DNA from: Aphrophora alni
Taxonomy: Eukaryota; Arthropoda; Insecta; Hemiptera; Aphrophoridae
NCBI GenBank assembly: GCA_963513935.1
Contig: OY740773.1
Span: forward strand, 95,341,291-95,405,290
Direction: 5' to 3'
DNA: 64,000 nucleotides
The notes beneath the pieces were generated by a model. It was not told the DNA's origin, made no database searches, and saw only the letters and a list, made by a program, of their open reading frames with translations. Positions 1 through 11,056 of the stretch are shown in pieces. Within the stretch, counting starts at the first letter, position 1. Each line of letters begins with the position of its first letter. The position numbers and the translations under genes were made by a program.

Positions 1-95
1 TTTTTCTGTTTCCGTCACTAACGCTATTATAGTATCCACGGGCTAGAGGACTTTATTTCACCCTCTTGTCTTTATACAACAAGAAGAAAAAATTC
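1..95 (+). repeat. Repeat A, 3' part of a copy
   Basis: This matches the 3' half of the dispersed repeat A, from the 'cgctattatagtat' block through 'gggctaga' to the 'tttatttc...' tract. The copy is cut by the window edge. It has no coding content. Confidence 0.6.
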
Positions 96-1767
96 GTTTT
101 TTTGTAAATCAGAAAATTTATTATGTAAAATATGTTTTAGAGTTAATAATAATTACATATTTGTTTATATGTGATATCTACTGTTTCAATGCTGATTTGT
201 AAACCCATCTTTTTAATAACTAGTATTAAAGTTTTTTTCTTCTAGTGGTCTAAAATCTCACCTCGTAGGGACGAGCGCGGTTTTAAGACTTTTATAGTCT
301 CATCATCATGCTGCACAATTTTTAATTCGCTCCATAGAGGTCTTTATAAATTTCATAAAGCAAATTTGTTACATGAAAAACACGGGTACAATAAAAAAAA
401 AACTAGTCAAAAGATAGACGTCTTTATTGTAACAAATTTAGCGTAATATACTAGCCTATTACAAATTTAGGAAGTATAAATTACACATATTAAAGACATA
501 CTCATTGTCTAACCTAACCTAACCTAGGGCCGTTAGGGAAGAAGTCTCTTAAAGAGAAATTAATTAACATACACTTTATCTATAAACTATTAAAAATTGG
601 TTTATATTTTGGTCATATTTTTCTATACTACGGTGTGACGTCTTTGACGGTTACGTCAGGTTACTGCCAGGTCATTCTTCCCTCTTGTGTTGTTATCTTG
701 ACCAGAATTAATATGTTCGTCCGTTCAGATTCGAAATCCTCATTATATATTAAGTTAGATCTAAAAGATAGCTTGGCGTTATACTTTTACATTTCTAAAT
801 TTCAAATTTTTTCAAGAAAATCCATATATCCACTTTTGTTACATAATTGTAATACTTTTTGATCGATTTTTAATCTGAATGAACAAACAGATTAATTCTG
901 GTCTATATAACAACACAAGAGGAAATGATTAATGATGACCTGGCAGTCTAGACGTAACCAGCAAACTGCGATATAGAAAACTCTGACCAAAATATAAACA
1001 AGTTTTTACTAATTTTGTGTTTTATTGTAACTGTGATTTTTCATGTAATTAATGTGTTTTGTGAACTTTATTAAAATCTCTGTATTATTAAAATGGGCTG
1101 TTATTGCTGTTCCGTTCTTCAAAGCCTAAATAAACACTTTCGTAGCATATTTTTAACATAGTTAAACGAAATAACCTGGTTTACACTTTGATTAAATTTT
1201 AAGCACTTGAGATAAAATTATTAGTACATTTCTATTCATTATTTTGAATATTATTTATTTTAAAATTAAAATGTTATAATGAATTTGATATTTACAATAG
1301 TTATTTTATAGTGAAATTGAAGTGTAAAGTAGATAAAACTGATTAACTACTTCATAGATAAAAAAGACAATGTAAGAATCACTACTCCACTATTTTATAA
1401 CTCCCTAAATTGTAATTTTCGTCCATTCATAAAATATAAACTTGTCGGTCATAAACATGCAGAGCTCCACTATGTTATCCTTTAGAAGAAAAATCCACTT
1501 CAGTTTATAACTGTCAAGCCAGCAGTTTGTCACCAAAAGAGCTTCATGCTTAGCATAACAAAGTGTGATGCAAATGCAGAAGTTGTTTAACAATGAAATC
1601 ATATTTGTTTTTTGAAAGAAGTTGTCTCTTTACAGAACTCAAAACTAGGAAATCACAACTGTAAAAATATTATGGAAAAAAAAGATGTGGTACAAACGCT
1701 ATTTCTTAAAGCTATAAATATTGCTTTAAATATTGAGATTGACTTGTCAGGCAGTATAGTTGAAAGA
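96..1767. other. AT-rich noncoding stretch
   Basis: No gene, RNA or recognisable element was seen apart from the short telomere-like motif at 510-526. The open frames here are short, AT-driven and show no known domain. Confidence 0.5.
510..526. repeat. Telomere-like (AACCT)n motif
   Basis: Three tandem AACCT units, which is TTAGG on the other strand, the common insect telomere repeat. It is far too short to be a telomere. It is either an interstitial relic or part of the frequent insect 'aacctaacct' simple sequence. A similar short motif occurs near 44307. Confidence 0.5.
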
Positions 1768-1816
1768 ATAAAACTGATCACAAATTCTCACAAATATTTA
1801 TTTAAACGCGTTTGAA
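1768..1816 (+). repeat. Repeat B (MITE) 5' fragment
   Basis: This carries 'gaataaaactgatcaca', 'ttctcacaaatatt' and 'aaacgcgtttgaa', the same order as the left end of the palindromic MITEs at 9117, 14113 and 24854. Only one arm is present. Confidence 0.55.
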
Positions 1817-3984
1817 TTACTGTATTGTAATTGGTGTCAAAAACTTAAAGTAAATTCACAATGTTATTACCTGTGATTATTACTTGGATACCTGATTAAA
1901 TATGATATATTTGGCGTCATTGGAAATTTTACAGCTACCTTCATATTTGGTTAGTTGTCCCTATATATATAAAAAAAAATCTCGGAACTTAATTGTAATC
2001 TATAAACAAATTTCCCTTGTTTCATGTTTACAAAACACAAAGTGTTTTCCACAACGTCTACATTTTAAATTATGTAGACATAAACAAAATATCCAGGGTT
2101 CCTTTGATCTCTTACAATTATGGTGCAATGCATTGTTTATGCAATCTGGTTTTATCACGAGATAGGTTCACTGTAAGTTAATAAACTGATATTGAGGATA
2201 ACAACAAAGTGAAGTTGTTTTTAAGTTAGTCTGAAGGAATCATTTATCACTCGTACGTGTTTGCATCATTCTTCTTTGTGTCTATTCAGGAAGTATTGTA
2301 ATTGTTAAGGGAAACACAACAACATTGTTTGCTTTGAACTGAAAATGTTTTAGTTCTATGTAGACGCATTTAGATATATATTTTTTTAAAAAATTTGTAA
2401 ACTAGGTGTAATGAATTTGTTGCAAACGACTTCCAATGTAATGCCAGATGTTTTATTATATAGTGTTTACGTTTTATACGAAATAAACAGCAAATGTTAT
2501 AGAATAAATTACATTTGTATTCTCTAATTAAACTACATTTAAACGTAAAATGTGATTTAAGAGAGCTCTTTTAGCTATTAAATATTTTATTATACAAAGA
2601 GAATATTTACAATAACCTTCACAAAAGAGTTTACAGTCATAAAAGATAAAATCCTTTGTTTGTACAGAGTATTAAATGAAAAACTGACACGCTTTTACAG
2701 TATTAATTTATGTTTATTACAAAAATATTACAATTTTATTCATAGAATTTGTAATTACTATTCTTCATAGCCAATAGACCAAATTCCAAAAATCCGATTT
2801 TCTCGTTAAGATGGGCTGAATAGATTTTGTAAAAAATTTGCTGCGCTGGAACCACCCATAAAATCGGATGTTTAAAATTGTCTTGTATGTATTTTCGTCA
2901 CATATCCTACTGTAAAAATTAATAATTTATTTTTTATTTTTTCAGTTATAAAACTATATTTCTTCGTTGATTAAGGTAGGTAGAAAATACTATGTTATGA
3001 ATTGTAAGATTATTTAATAATCATACAATTATTGGGTATCAGATCCTAAACTACCAGTTTACTGTTAGATTATGACGTCATTAGTGATTTATTTCCTAGT
3101 GATAAATATTTTTATTCGCTTAGGAAGGAACCACGGCTAACGGTTAGTCCTCTGCAGCTACGAGTAAGAGTATTGGGGATCGATCACAGGAGAAACTTCC
3201 ACAGGTTGTTCATCCACAGTATATTGAGAAAATTTGGGAAGCCATAATTGGTATTAAACTATAGTTGAGAAAGCTAGAACAATGGCGATGGGATTTGATG
3301 TGCTAAACCACATTACCAGAATAGAAAGCCAACTAGCAGGCGTATGTTCTACATAAACTGATTCTTTAAATTATCTCTGGTCAAAATCATTAAGGTCGAA
3401 TTTATACCATGATGATTCGTTGGTGAGGCTCCCCTTTACCAAGTCTTGAATTGAAATTCAACTTTGAAGTTTTTTATTTTATCGCATATAATATGTAGTA
3501 TAGAGAAAGTTTTTATGATGATTTTTTAAAAATAAATGTCTAGTTATTGGCGGATACATCCAGTTTTAGGTTCCAATAGTCCAAAAAAGTAGTTTTTATA
3601 ATAACTTCTGCCGTATGTGTACTGCTCTATAACCCAAGCGTGTGAACAGATTATAATTACATTTGGAATGTGGGCATCTTTTGAACATATCTTTATAATT
3701 ACTTAAAATACGGGGTTAATTGCAGCAAGAAATAAGTTACAAAATTATGATTTCCTCACAACCGACAGTGAATATTTTAATAAAATTTAAGTGTAGTCTC
3801 TTTGGACCCCCCCCCCTCCAATTATTGGTTACCATGTCTTTCTAAAATGCCGGTTAATGGGTTATCAGTAAAAATTATTACAGTTCATGAATAATTGTCA
3901 AAAACAAAAAATAATAATTGCCTTGATCACTGTCATGAGAAGCTCCGATTTTAATCAAAAAATATTTATTGAGGTCGACTTAAT
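1817..3984. other. AT-rich noncoding stretch
   Basis: No gene is supported. There is a C homopolymer near 3807-3816 and otherwise unremarkable AT-rich sequence. Confidence 0.45.
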
Positions 3985-4465
3985 ATATACACAGGATGTT
4001 GCAAATTGTGTTTCCAAACTTCAGGCAGTGGTTTCCCACATAATAACTAAGATAAAGCTCCTATAAACATATGTCCGGAATTCTCTAGTTTTCCAGATAT
4101 CCAACATTTTGTTTTTTTCACACATTTTTGTATCTCAGAAAGTTTTGACAGGTTGAATTGAAACTGGGCATGACAGCTAAAAAAAAAAAATAATAATAAT
4201 AAAAAAATTGCAATTTAAATATTTAATCAACCACCATTTTAAACGTTTATTGTATTAGGTTGGTTATTTATTTGAGGTAGGTAATTTCTTATTAGGTATA
4301 GTTTCAATTCATTACGTCAAATAGTTTTGGAGATAAAAAATGTTTTGTGGATATCTGTGAAATTCCGGACATGTGTTTACAGGAACAGGAACTTTTTCTT
4401 AGTTTTGATGTTGGAAACCACCTCCTGAATTGCGTTTAACACAATTTTACAACACCCTCTATATT
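3985..4465. mobile_element. Foldback MITE, mariner-like ends
   Basis: The ends are inverted: 'acaggatgttgcaaattgtg' at the left and, read on the other strand, 'agagggtgttgtaaaattgt' at the right, each next to TA. The inverted similarity continues far inward (left 'cctataaacatatgtccgga', right complement 'cctgtaaacacatgtccgga'), so nearly the whole 480 bp is an imperfect palindrome. It has no coding capacity. The 'TACAGGGTGT' style end is typical of Tc1/mariner-superfamily elements, so mobilisation by such a transposase is an inference. Confidence 0.7.
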
Positions 4466-5450
4466 TCTAAAACGACGTTCGTGATTTATTTTACTTTTTA
4501 ATTGACAACTATCGAACTGGCATTTTTGACGATGGTTAGTTTTGGTAATAATTAGTTTTTATTTGGATTCTTGGATGGATGTGTGAAAAAGTTTGTGCAA
4601 TATGTTTGCGCCGATTATTTTGTATCGTTCCATATAAAAAAAATTGCTAACATAAATTAATAATTAATTCACTAAAACTATTAAGCATATTTCATAGGTT
4701 TTAAAATACAAAACAGCTATTACAATATTAAATATCAATATAAAAAATGATATATGAGATATTTATGTATTCAAAACAGTTCATGCAAAACAGGTTTGTA
4801 TGCATTTATAATTTATTTTATTTTAATAACATTTATAATCGTGACATCCATTTATCATCACGAATGTTGTTTTACCTGATTAAATACTGTAGATTTTCTA
4901 TCTAGACTTGGCTGAGTTAAATTTATTTTACAATCGTCCATCAAAGGTCAGACAAGTATTCGCCGTAAAATGGCAACATGGGAACTATAAAATTTTCATA
5001 TAGATTTATCTCTAACAGAAATCTTTATGTGAACTTGTACACTGTATTGTGGCTGAGTGTTATTACTAAAGTATTGGACACAACTATCAAAGATTTGATT
5101 GCAGAATTTTTTAATTAAACTTCAATGTTTACAGAGGGGTAGTTTGGTTTATGAAGGGATGTTTTAATTAATTTCATTTTAACTTGAATATTTATAGAGC
5201 ATTTAACTCAAACTTGGTTTAGTAGTGTTCCTTGATATAAAGCTTTTTGATTCTGTAGATATGAATATACATTCCATTTAAATTTATCTCCATTACAAAA
5301 TTCATATAATATCTGTACACTATATTATTGCTGAATGTTTTTCATATAAGATAATGGACAAAATTAACATGGATCTGATTGAAGAATTTTTAAATTTAAA
5401 ATCAATACTTACAATGATTCAGTCTTCAGTATAATTCATGCTTTTTCATC
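4466..5450. other. Noncoding stretch with weak internal duplication
   Basis: No gene is seen. Two loosely similar blocks near 5030-5130 and 5305-5410 share 'gtacactrtattrtggctgartgtt' type wording, suggesting an old direct duplication. Confidence 0.35.
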
Positions 5451-5560
5451 TTACTTGATCAACTCTTCTTCAATGCCGACCCTGACGTTATTAGAGTATT
5501 TGTTATCCTGGTCTTTTTGTATATTTTATATTCTACTTTGTTTCAAATATCTGGATTGTT
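5451..5560 (+). repeat. Repeat A, partial copy
   Basis: The 'gatcaactcttcttc', 'ccgaccctgacgttattag' and 'ggtctttttgtat' blocks follow the order of repeat A. The 5' half is missing, and the copy abuts the left end of the Tc1/mariner element. Confidence 0.65.
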
Positions 5561-5577
5561 TATTCATATATAATATA

Positions 5578-6678
5578 ACAGGTGAGCCAGAACTTACGTA
5601 ACCCTAAATTTGAAAATCTATTGTGGCCGGAAATTTAATTTCTTGCCAGCGGGAATATGTGTGTAGCCAACGGATGACCTTGTGAGATACTTATAGTATA
5701 TGGTACTATAGCAATATCCTTCCTTTTAAATATCAGTGGCGAGTTAGCTGTGAGCGGACAAACATGTCTTTTTCCCAGGCTTGAACGTGCGTTCATTCTT
5801 AAAAGTTACTTTAAATCGCAATCATTCTTCAAACGTTAGGAAGACTTTAGGGTAGATTTTCAAGAAACAAGGGCGCCTAATAAATCAACGATTTCACGCG
5901 TAAATGCTCGTTTCAGAAATACTTGTAGAGTGAATGATCGTGAACGTTCCGGCCCACCTTCGGTGTTAAGTGATGCCTCATTGGAAAAGGCCGCGCATCC
6001 TTGACACGTTCACCAAGAAAGACAATACGAATATTGTGTCAGCAAACCAGAATGTCTTACTGGAGTGTTCGCAGAGCCACAAAAAAAGCTGAAACTCCGT
6101 CCGTATCGCATCCACGTTGTGCATGAGCTTCGAGAACCTGATAAGGAAAAAATACTACATTACTGTTATTGGTTTTAGCTTTTTATTCGCAACAGTGTTA
6201 AGGTGTTAAATTATGTTTTCTATTCTGATGAAGCACGATTTCATCTAAGTGGCTATATAAACAGCCAGAACGACATATAATAGGGTTCAGACACCCTCAC
6301 TTTTGCAATGAGGCCCCATTACATTCGCAGAAGGTTGGAGTTTGGTGTGTAATTTCGCGCCAATTTTTTCACGGAAACCGTAACAGCTGAACGTTACCAG
6401 GACATCAACATGCAATTCGTAACATTGTTAGAGGCTGATGAACGTGACTGCTGGCTGGAGCAAGATGGTGCTTCAGCGCAAACAGCGAATCGCAATGATA
6501 AAAGTAGCAACGAACATGAAGAAACGTTTGAGGCGTGTATTGCATCAGATGGGGGATATTTCCAGCTTCTATCGTGAGAAAATTGTAAATATGTTATACT
6601 GTACATTATATATTACATTAATAAAGATTTTTTGAATAACTTATTAGTTACCGGGGTGCGTAACTTTGGCTCACCCGA
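5578..6678 (+). mobile_element. Tc1/mariner-superfamily element with TIRs
   Basis: Terminal inverted repeats pair 'ggtgagccagaacttacgta' at 5581 with the complement of the 'tgcgtaactttggctcaccc' block near 6656-6675. TA dinucleotides flank both ends (5576-5577 and 6679-6680), the expected target duplication for this superfamily. The element is about 1.1 kb, shorter than a typical intact copy because the transposase lost its C-terminal part. It encloses the pseudogene at 5764-6577. Confidence 0.75.
5764..6577 (+). pseudogene. Degenerate Tc1/mariner-type transposase
   Basis: The family moves DNA by cut-and-paste using a DDE/D catalytic triad. Reading across frames gives an N-terminal helix-turn-helix remnant (ERAFILKSYF, then FRVDFQETRAPNKSTI and NDRERSGPPSVLSD). 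A middle segment follows (LKLRPYRIHVVHELREPDKE), then VFYSDEARFHLSGY with the first catalytic Asp, and FFTETVTAERYQDINMQFV. Last comes ERDCWLEQDGASAQTAN with the second Asp. Several frame changes and in-frame stops break it. The block that should follow the second Asp (the 'SPDL.P.DF' segment) is missing: after AQTAN the sequence jumps to a short acidic tail. It cannot be active. Ancestry is confident because motif order and spacing fit; the exact clade was not settled. Confidence 0.85.
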
Positions 6679-6769
6679 TATATACTATTGCATGAACTTT
6701 GCCTCCAATGCAATATATGACACACTCGTTTACTGAGGAAGAAAACAATCTATTCAGTTAACTGATTGG

Positions 6770-7336
6770 GGTCAAGATAGTAGGACGTGTACAGATCCAG
6801 AAATAGATTATCCCTGCATGGGGGTGCATTCTGTGGGTTTATTCAATACTATGCTTAATGAGTCTGCTTTGGTAATGGTTGGAACGCTACGACGTAATAA
6901 CATTGAAATTCTGCCATATTGTTTGAAGTTAAAGGAGGAAGGTTCTTTATTGTATAATTTTTATCAGTATCTAATCTTGGTTTCTTGTAGAGCCAAGAAC
7001 AACAAAAATGTGATTCTGCTATCAATGTACAACAACACAATGATAGATGAAGATACAGGAAAACCTAAAGTGGTTTGTTTCTATAATGAAAGAAATTGAA
7101 GAACGAACAAATATGATAAATTTTGTCACGCTTACAGTGTCAGTGGCCTAACGCTATGAGATTCTTTTTTGGTATACTGGACCGTACAGGTATAAATGCA
7201 ATGGTACTCTACAATTTAAAAGAAGGGAATCTCAAAATGAAACGTCGCATTTTTCTTCGTGAGCTTGCACTTAGATATGCAAGCTCACACATATTTGAAA
7301 GACATTTTGCAAAACCACACATATTTGAGAGATTTC
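6770..7336 (+). pseudogene. piggyBac transposase C-terminal part, broken
   Basis: The + strand reads ALVMVGTLRRNNIEI at about 6860, then ILVSCRAKNNKNVILLSMYN and DEDTGKPKVVCFYNERN ending near 7099. After a frame change it continues QCQWPNAMRFFFGILDRTGI, NAMVLYN and RRIFLRELALRY up to about 7285. This order (VGT.RKN, K.V.LLS, KP....FYN, RWP...FF..LD..GIN..VLY, R..FL.ELA) is that of the DDE_Tnp_1_7 domain of piggyBac transposases, which excise and insert precisely at TTAA. Only the C-terminal half of the domain is here. A duplication of 'ttt..gagaga/aaaga' wording (two AKPHIFER-like copies) follows at 7285-7336. The matching N-terminus lies just downstream on the opposite strand. Confidence 0.8.
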
Positions 7337-7339
7337 GAT

Positions 7340-7517
7340 CACTTACGCTTCGAAGAAATCTTCCGTATTCTAATTTGTGACATTCATCCGATTGCTCTGA
7401 TTCTTCGAAACAAAATTCCGGGTCGTTATCCTTGTCTTCACCACAAAAATACTCTTCGTCGTGGTCCTCTTCTAAAATGTGCAGTATTTCTCTACCACAT
7501 ATTTTTGTGTCACCCAT
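7340..7517 (-). pseudogene. piggyBac-like acidic N-terminal segment, inverted
   Basis: On the minus strand from 7517 the frame begins near ILHILEEDHDEEYFCGEDKD and continues FCFEESEQSDE. Acidic Glu/Asp/Ser-rich segments with an 'ILEE' start are the usual N-terminus of piggyBac transposases. The frame then runs into antisense of the C-terminal fragment near 7340-7375, so a rearrangement junction lies there. The start codon choice is uncertain because the first Met has no supporting context. I infer that this is the N-terminus belonging to the same element as 6770-7336, now inverted relative to it. Confidence 0.55.
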
Positions 7518-7619
7518 ACCGCTCTGTGTGAGTCACAATGTACAAAGTAACAATATAATATAAAAGTCACAATATACACTAAAAAATAGAGACATGAAAA
7601 CAAAGCACTAACTCAATTT

Positions 7620-7835
7620 TGTTACACGCAGTATACACTGGGGTCGCCCAGACCCCACTAATAGTCTAGCACAAAAACCGTAACAATTTACAAGCCCAGA
7701 TTTGACAGTTACTAGGAAGGACTGCCAACCTATTTACACAGTTTGAAAATTCCCTAATATTAAAATTTTAAAAACTGAAGATATTTTTTAATTTGTTGGG
7801 CTCCAACAGACCCCAGTGTGTACGGAGGAATAATT
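7620..7835. mobile_element. piggyBac-type terminal region with inverted repeats
   Basis: Two inverted blocks face each other: 'tatacactggggtcgcccag' near 7631 and, complemented, 'tacacactggggtctgttgg' from about 7803-7822. Each is itself near-palindromic (ggggtc...gacccc). They lie directly upstream of the minus-strand acidic N-terminus, where the 5' end of that fossil should be. No clear TTAA target duplication was found, so assignment to the piggyBac fossil is by position. Confidence 0.5.
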
Positions 7836-8175
7836 GTGCGAAAGCCGCAATGTCGCGAAATGGTTATTCTCAATAAAAATAAATATAAGCTCAAATCTTC
7901 ATTCTACATGAGATAGTAGCAACATCTCGTAATAATAGCAACATATAATAAATAATAAGTTGTGTATATTTAAGAAAATGGATTAGTGGAGTTATGGATT
8001 ATTGAATTAAACTGTTCACATTTATTTATTTTTTTAATTCTCCACAGATCCAAAATATGATTTGTCGCAACCAATAAACTTACACGGAGTAACCATTAAG
8101 GTTTCAGATCAATATTTCAAGTATTTCAAATTATAGTTTTTCAGTTTAGTATGTCACATACACTTTTATTATATA
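7836..8175. other. Noncoding stretch
   Basis: Nothing recognisable was seen in these 340 bases. Confidence 0.4.
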
Positions 8176-8440
8176 CCCTCATACTCACTTAAGTGAGTAC
8201 GGGCTTGGAAGACCAGACGGAACCTTGCTGGATCGACATACACCTTTTTTCATGTAGTCTTGGGTTAGATCTATATCTCATTTTCCTATCAGAGCCCTCT
8301 TGACCAAATTTTGTTCTTTTCTGACCGTGTCGATATTAAAGTATTCCATTTTTAGGAGTATCTATTTTATGCTCATTTATTTCTTTTTTTATGAGCGTAA
8401 AATCAAGAGGTTTTTTTACCTTTAAACAACGAAACAAAAC
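8176..8440 (+). repeat. Repeat A, near full-length copy
   Basis: All blocks are present in order: 'gagtacgggcttgg', 'gctggatcgaca', 'catgtagtcttgggttagat', 'cctatcagagccctcttgac', a diverged 'cgatattaaagtat', 'gaggttttttta' and 'cctttaaacaacga'. It is one of the better copies for building a consensus. Confidence 0.8.
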
Positions 8441-9116
8441 AACATTTATATAGTAGACTTAGTTTCTGTATGAGAGATTAAAAGTAAAACTCCCCTCATA
8501 AAACTTTGGTAAATAATGTCTATAAAACAGGCAAAACGACGTGAAACTTGTTTAGGAAATTCATTTAGATAGAAAAAAGTTGTAAAAATATCACAATGTT
8601 TTTTAATTAGTTTGACATATCTGTAATAACTCTACGCCAAACTTTACCACCTTAACTTCAGTAATAATTGTTTTTATAACGCTGTTCATTATGTGTAAGA
8701 ACTTTTTTTTCTGCGACTCATAATTTTGTATCATAATTAAATAATTATTCCTGAAAATGTTAATAAATATCAATTAAGATAAAATGGTTAAGAGTGGGAA
8801 CTATTAACAATTATACATTATGATGAACCCATGAATATTCATCGAGAAACATATATTTTTAATTCCAAGTCAGACGTTTTATGTGTAACAAGTGGCATTC
8901 TAAAATTGTAGTTCATATCTGATTAAGGAACTGAAAAAGTAGAGTTCATACGCCATTAATAGTTTTGTCACCTTAGTTTTCCTAGTTGATGGATTTCGGT
9001 GTATCATCTTATTAGAAAACTACTCATGTGTTATATAATACAGACGTATATTTAAGATAGACCTACTAAAAATACTACAAATAAATATTGAGCATGACTT
9101 GTAAGATAATAATAGA
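8441..9116. other. AT-rich noncoding stretch
   Basis: No gene or element was recognised. Confidence 0.4.
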
Positions 9117-9357
9117 TAGAATAAAACTAGAACACAAAATCTCACAAATATTACGTTTACTTAATCACACGCGTTTCCTCGACAAAGTCGCCATCCTCAG
9201 TTAGCCTATACATGAGTTACAATAAGTTTTTATAGATGGGTGTTTTTATAGTTATAGTTTAGATATTGTAGCTCATGTATCACTAATGATGGCGACTTTG
9301 TCGTTGAAACGCGTTAGATTATTTTTTGCGAAATCATATATGTTAGTTTTATTCTAC
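9117..9357. mobile_element. Repeat B, full-length palindromic MITE
   Basis: The ends are inverted ('tagaataaaacta' at 9117 and its near complement ending at 9357). Internal arms are also inverted: 'cgacaaagtcgccatc' at 9180-9195 against 'gatggcgactttgtcg' at 9288-9303, each next to an 'acgcgtt' block. It is noncoding, about 241 bp, and the best-preserved palindromic copy of repeat B. Confidence 0.75.
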
Positions 9358-9689
9358 CAAAAATATTGTATAAAATTGTGTCGTATTCCGAAAATTATTC
9401 ATATTGTAAGAAATTTTAATACAGAACAACAATAAATAGAAAATCTAAATACAATGCAGCTTTCACTCAAGTAAACTTAATTTTAAGCAATACAAAATTA
9501 TTACAAAAAAAAAGGATTTTTCTTACGCCCTAATAACAAGACGACTAGATATTCCTTGATAGCCTATAGTGATCAATACTTCCTCCTTTCCTTTATGTCT
9601 AAATTTATTTAAAATCAATTAAATAAAGTTTATTTTTGTATTAATATATATTTGTAATCATCACTGTAATTATCCAAGTTTCTAAAAGC
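9358..9689. other. AT-rich noncoding stretch
   Basis: No gene or element was recognised. Confidence 0.4.
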
Positions 9690-9856
9690 TTGTCAATTTT
9701 GTCAGGTAATTCTAATTGCTTCTACAGAGTCCGGGTCACGTACTGGGAACAAGTAAAGCCAGTTGCATATAATAAAACCGCTAGTCCCCAGTGGGATTCA
9801 AACCCACACCATAGTGGTATTAGTGATCACAGTGCAATCCCTTAATCACTGTAACA
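9690..9856 (-). mobile_element. tRNA-derived SINE, head and part of body
   Basis: On the minus strand a perfect T-arm-like hairpin, 'gtgggtttgaatcccac', lies at about 9784-9800 and contains a good Pol III B box. An A-box-like 'agtgattaagggattg' lies about 45 bases before it. The D-arm and anticodon arm do not fold as a functional tRNA, so I call it a SINE head rather than a tRNA gene. The body would run to lower coordinates; its end is not clear. Confidence 0.55.
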
Positions 9857-9936
9857 CTGAAGAATTACATTTTATGTCCCTCATGAAGAGTATATTGCAT
9901 ATGAAATACTTGATAACTTGGTTTATTCATCTATAT

Positions 9937-10414
9937 ACAGGGTGTCTTGCAACCATATGAACAAACTTTGCCACGTTATTCAGCATGTCAAAAAAAAAAA
10001 AAACAAAAAAAACAAACAAAAAATGTAATATAACATGTTTCCTCATTCAGTTTTCTGTCTATCTCTCTGTATGTGTTTTTTTTTAAACCTTAATATCTTT
10101 CAAACTATTTTTAGGGAAAGTCATGATACTTGTTATGATTGTTACTGTAGGTAGTTTATAAATGTCAATAAAATTTCGTTTTGATACAACTTTCCGTTTC
10201 AAGATGGCGGCAGTTCAAAATATTAATAATAAGTTAAATAATTAATAAACTACAAATTTTATCAAAAAATGTTACGACACAAAAAAGTTAGACAATTTTA
10301 AGACAAATAAAATGATGTATAATTTATCTTATTGACTGAAGTATAACTAAGAAAATTACATTTTGGTTAACATGGGTTACCATGGTTATTAAAACGTCCA
10401 TTAGAAAAGATAAA
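9937..10414 (+). mobile_element. Tc1/mariner-like 5' end fragment
   Basis: It begins with 'tacagggtgtcttgcaacca', the same kind of end as the MITE at 3985. An A-rich run follows, then 'tttccgtttcaagatggcgg'. No matching inverted right end was found within the next kilobase, so this is a one-ended fragment of uncertain length. Confidence 0.4.
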
Positions 10415-10495
10415 CAACAAAACAGCTGATTTCAACAAATCAGCTTATTTCAACAAAACAGCTGATTACAAGTAAATAGCTGAATCCAAGTAAAC
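10415..10495 (+). repeat. 18-bp degenerate tandem repeat, about 4 units
   Basis: Successive units are of the form 'caacaaaacagctgattt', beginning near 10415, 10433, 10451 and 10469. The first three are close matches and the fourth is diverged. Each carries the palindrome CAGCTG or a one-base variant of it, an E-box shape. Whether that matters for regulation is unknown. Confidence 0.65.
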
Positions 10496-10930
10496 AAACC
10501 TACTCATTGTACAAAATCTTGAGCTACATAGTGCTCTCTGTTTGTAGTGTAGGCCTAAGTGTAGTAATTGTTTAACATGATGAACCGTTTTACATTTCAA
10601 GAATATGCTGACATACATTTTATTGAACTTAACTTCTCAACCCCCCCCCTCCTCCGGTTTTATACCTCGTGAGTAACTCAACTTACAACATACTATTCTG
10701 TATGAATAGTACCGTTCTACAACGAGAAATGGCGAAGTTATTATCTTAAATGTAATTTTGAAATAACGTTACGAAATACGAAAGGGCTGAGTAACCGACA
10801 AGAGTTACTCACTAAAATACTCACTTTAGTTTCCTCCATATTAAATTAATTGATTAAATTTACTGTACGATCAATCAAGACTATCATTGTAAATTGCATA
10901 TTAATCGGTTGTTTTTCTGTTTTGTTTCAG
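10496..10930. other. Region upstream of the receptor gene
   Basis: Noncoding, with a C tract near 10643-10650. Short inverted wording 'cgtgagtaact' and 'agttactcac' lies at about 10668 and 10804. If the receptor promoter is near, it would be here or further upstream. I see no convincing TATA or initiator pair. Confidence 0.3.
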
Positions 10931-11056
10931 AACTTAAAGCGTTTGTGGAGTGTCCGATTAACCAGACCATTATAAACGACAGGAGCGTCGTCAACTGAAT
11001 AACGGAATAATAATTTGAGCAGTTAAAAGCGAAACGATAACAGTGATAACATTTTT
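10931..11056 (+). other. Possible 5' UTR exon of the receptor gene
   Basis: A strong acceptor (long pyrimidine run ending 'tttgtttcag' at 10930) precedes locally GC-richer sequence beginning AACTTAAAGCG. Candidate donors 'gtaaat' (11057) and 'gtaaag' (11071) follow. With the acceptor 'gatattttag' ending at 11912 this would splice to the exon bearing the start codon. This rests on splice-site shape only. RNA evidence is needed, and a single longer 5' exon is also possible. Confidence 0.3.

Noticed and set aside
511..526. True telomere
   Set aside because: Only three AACCT units, inside ordinary sequence.
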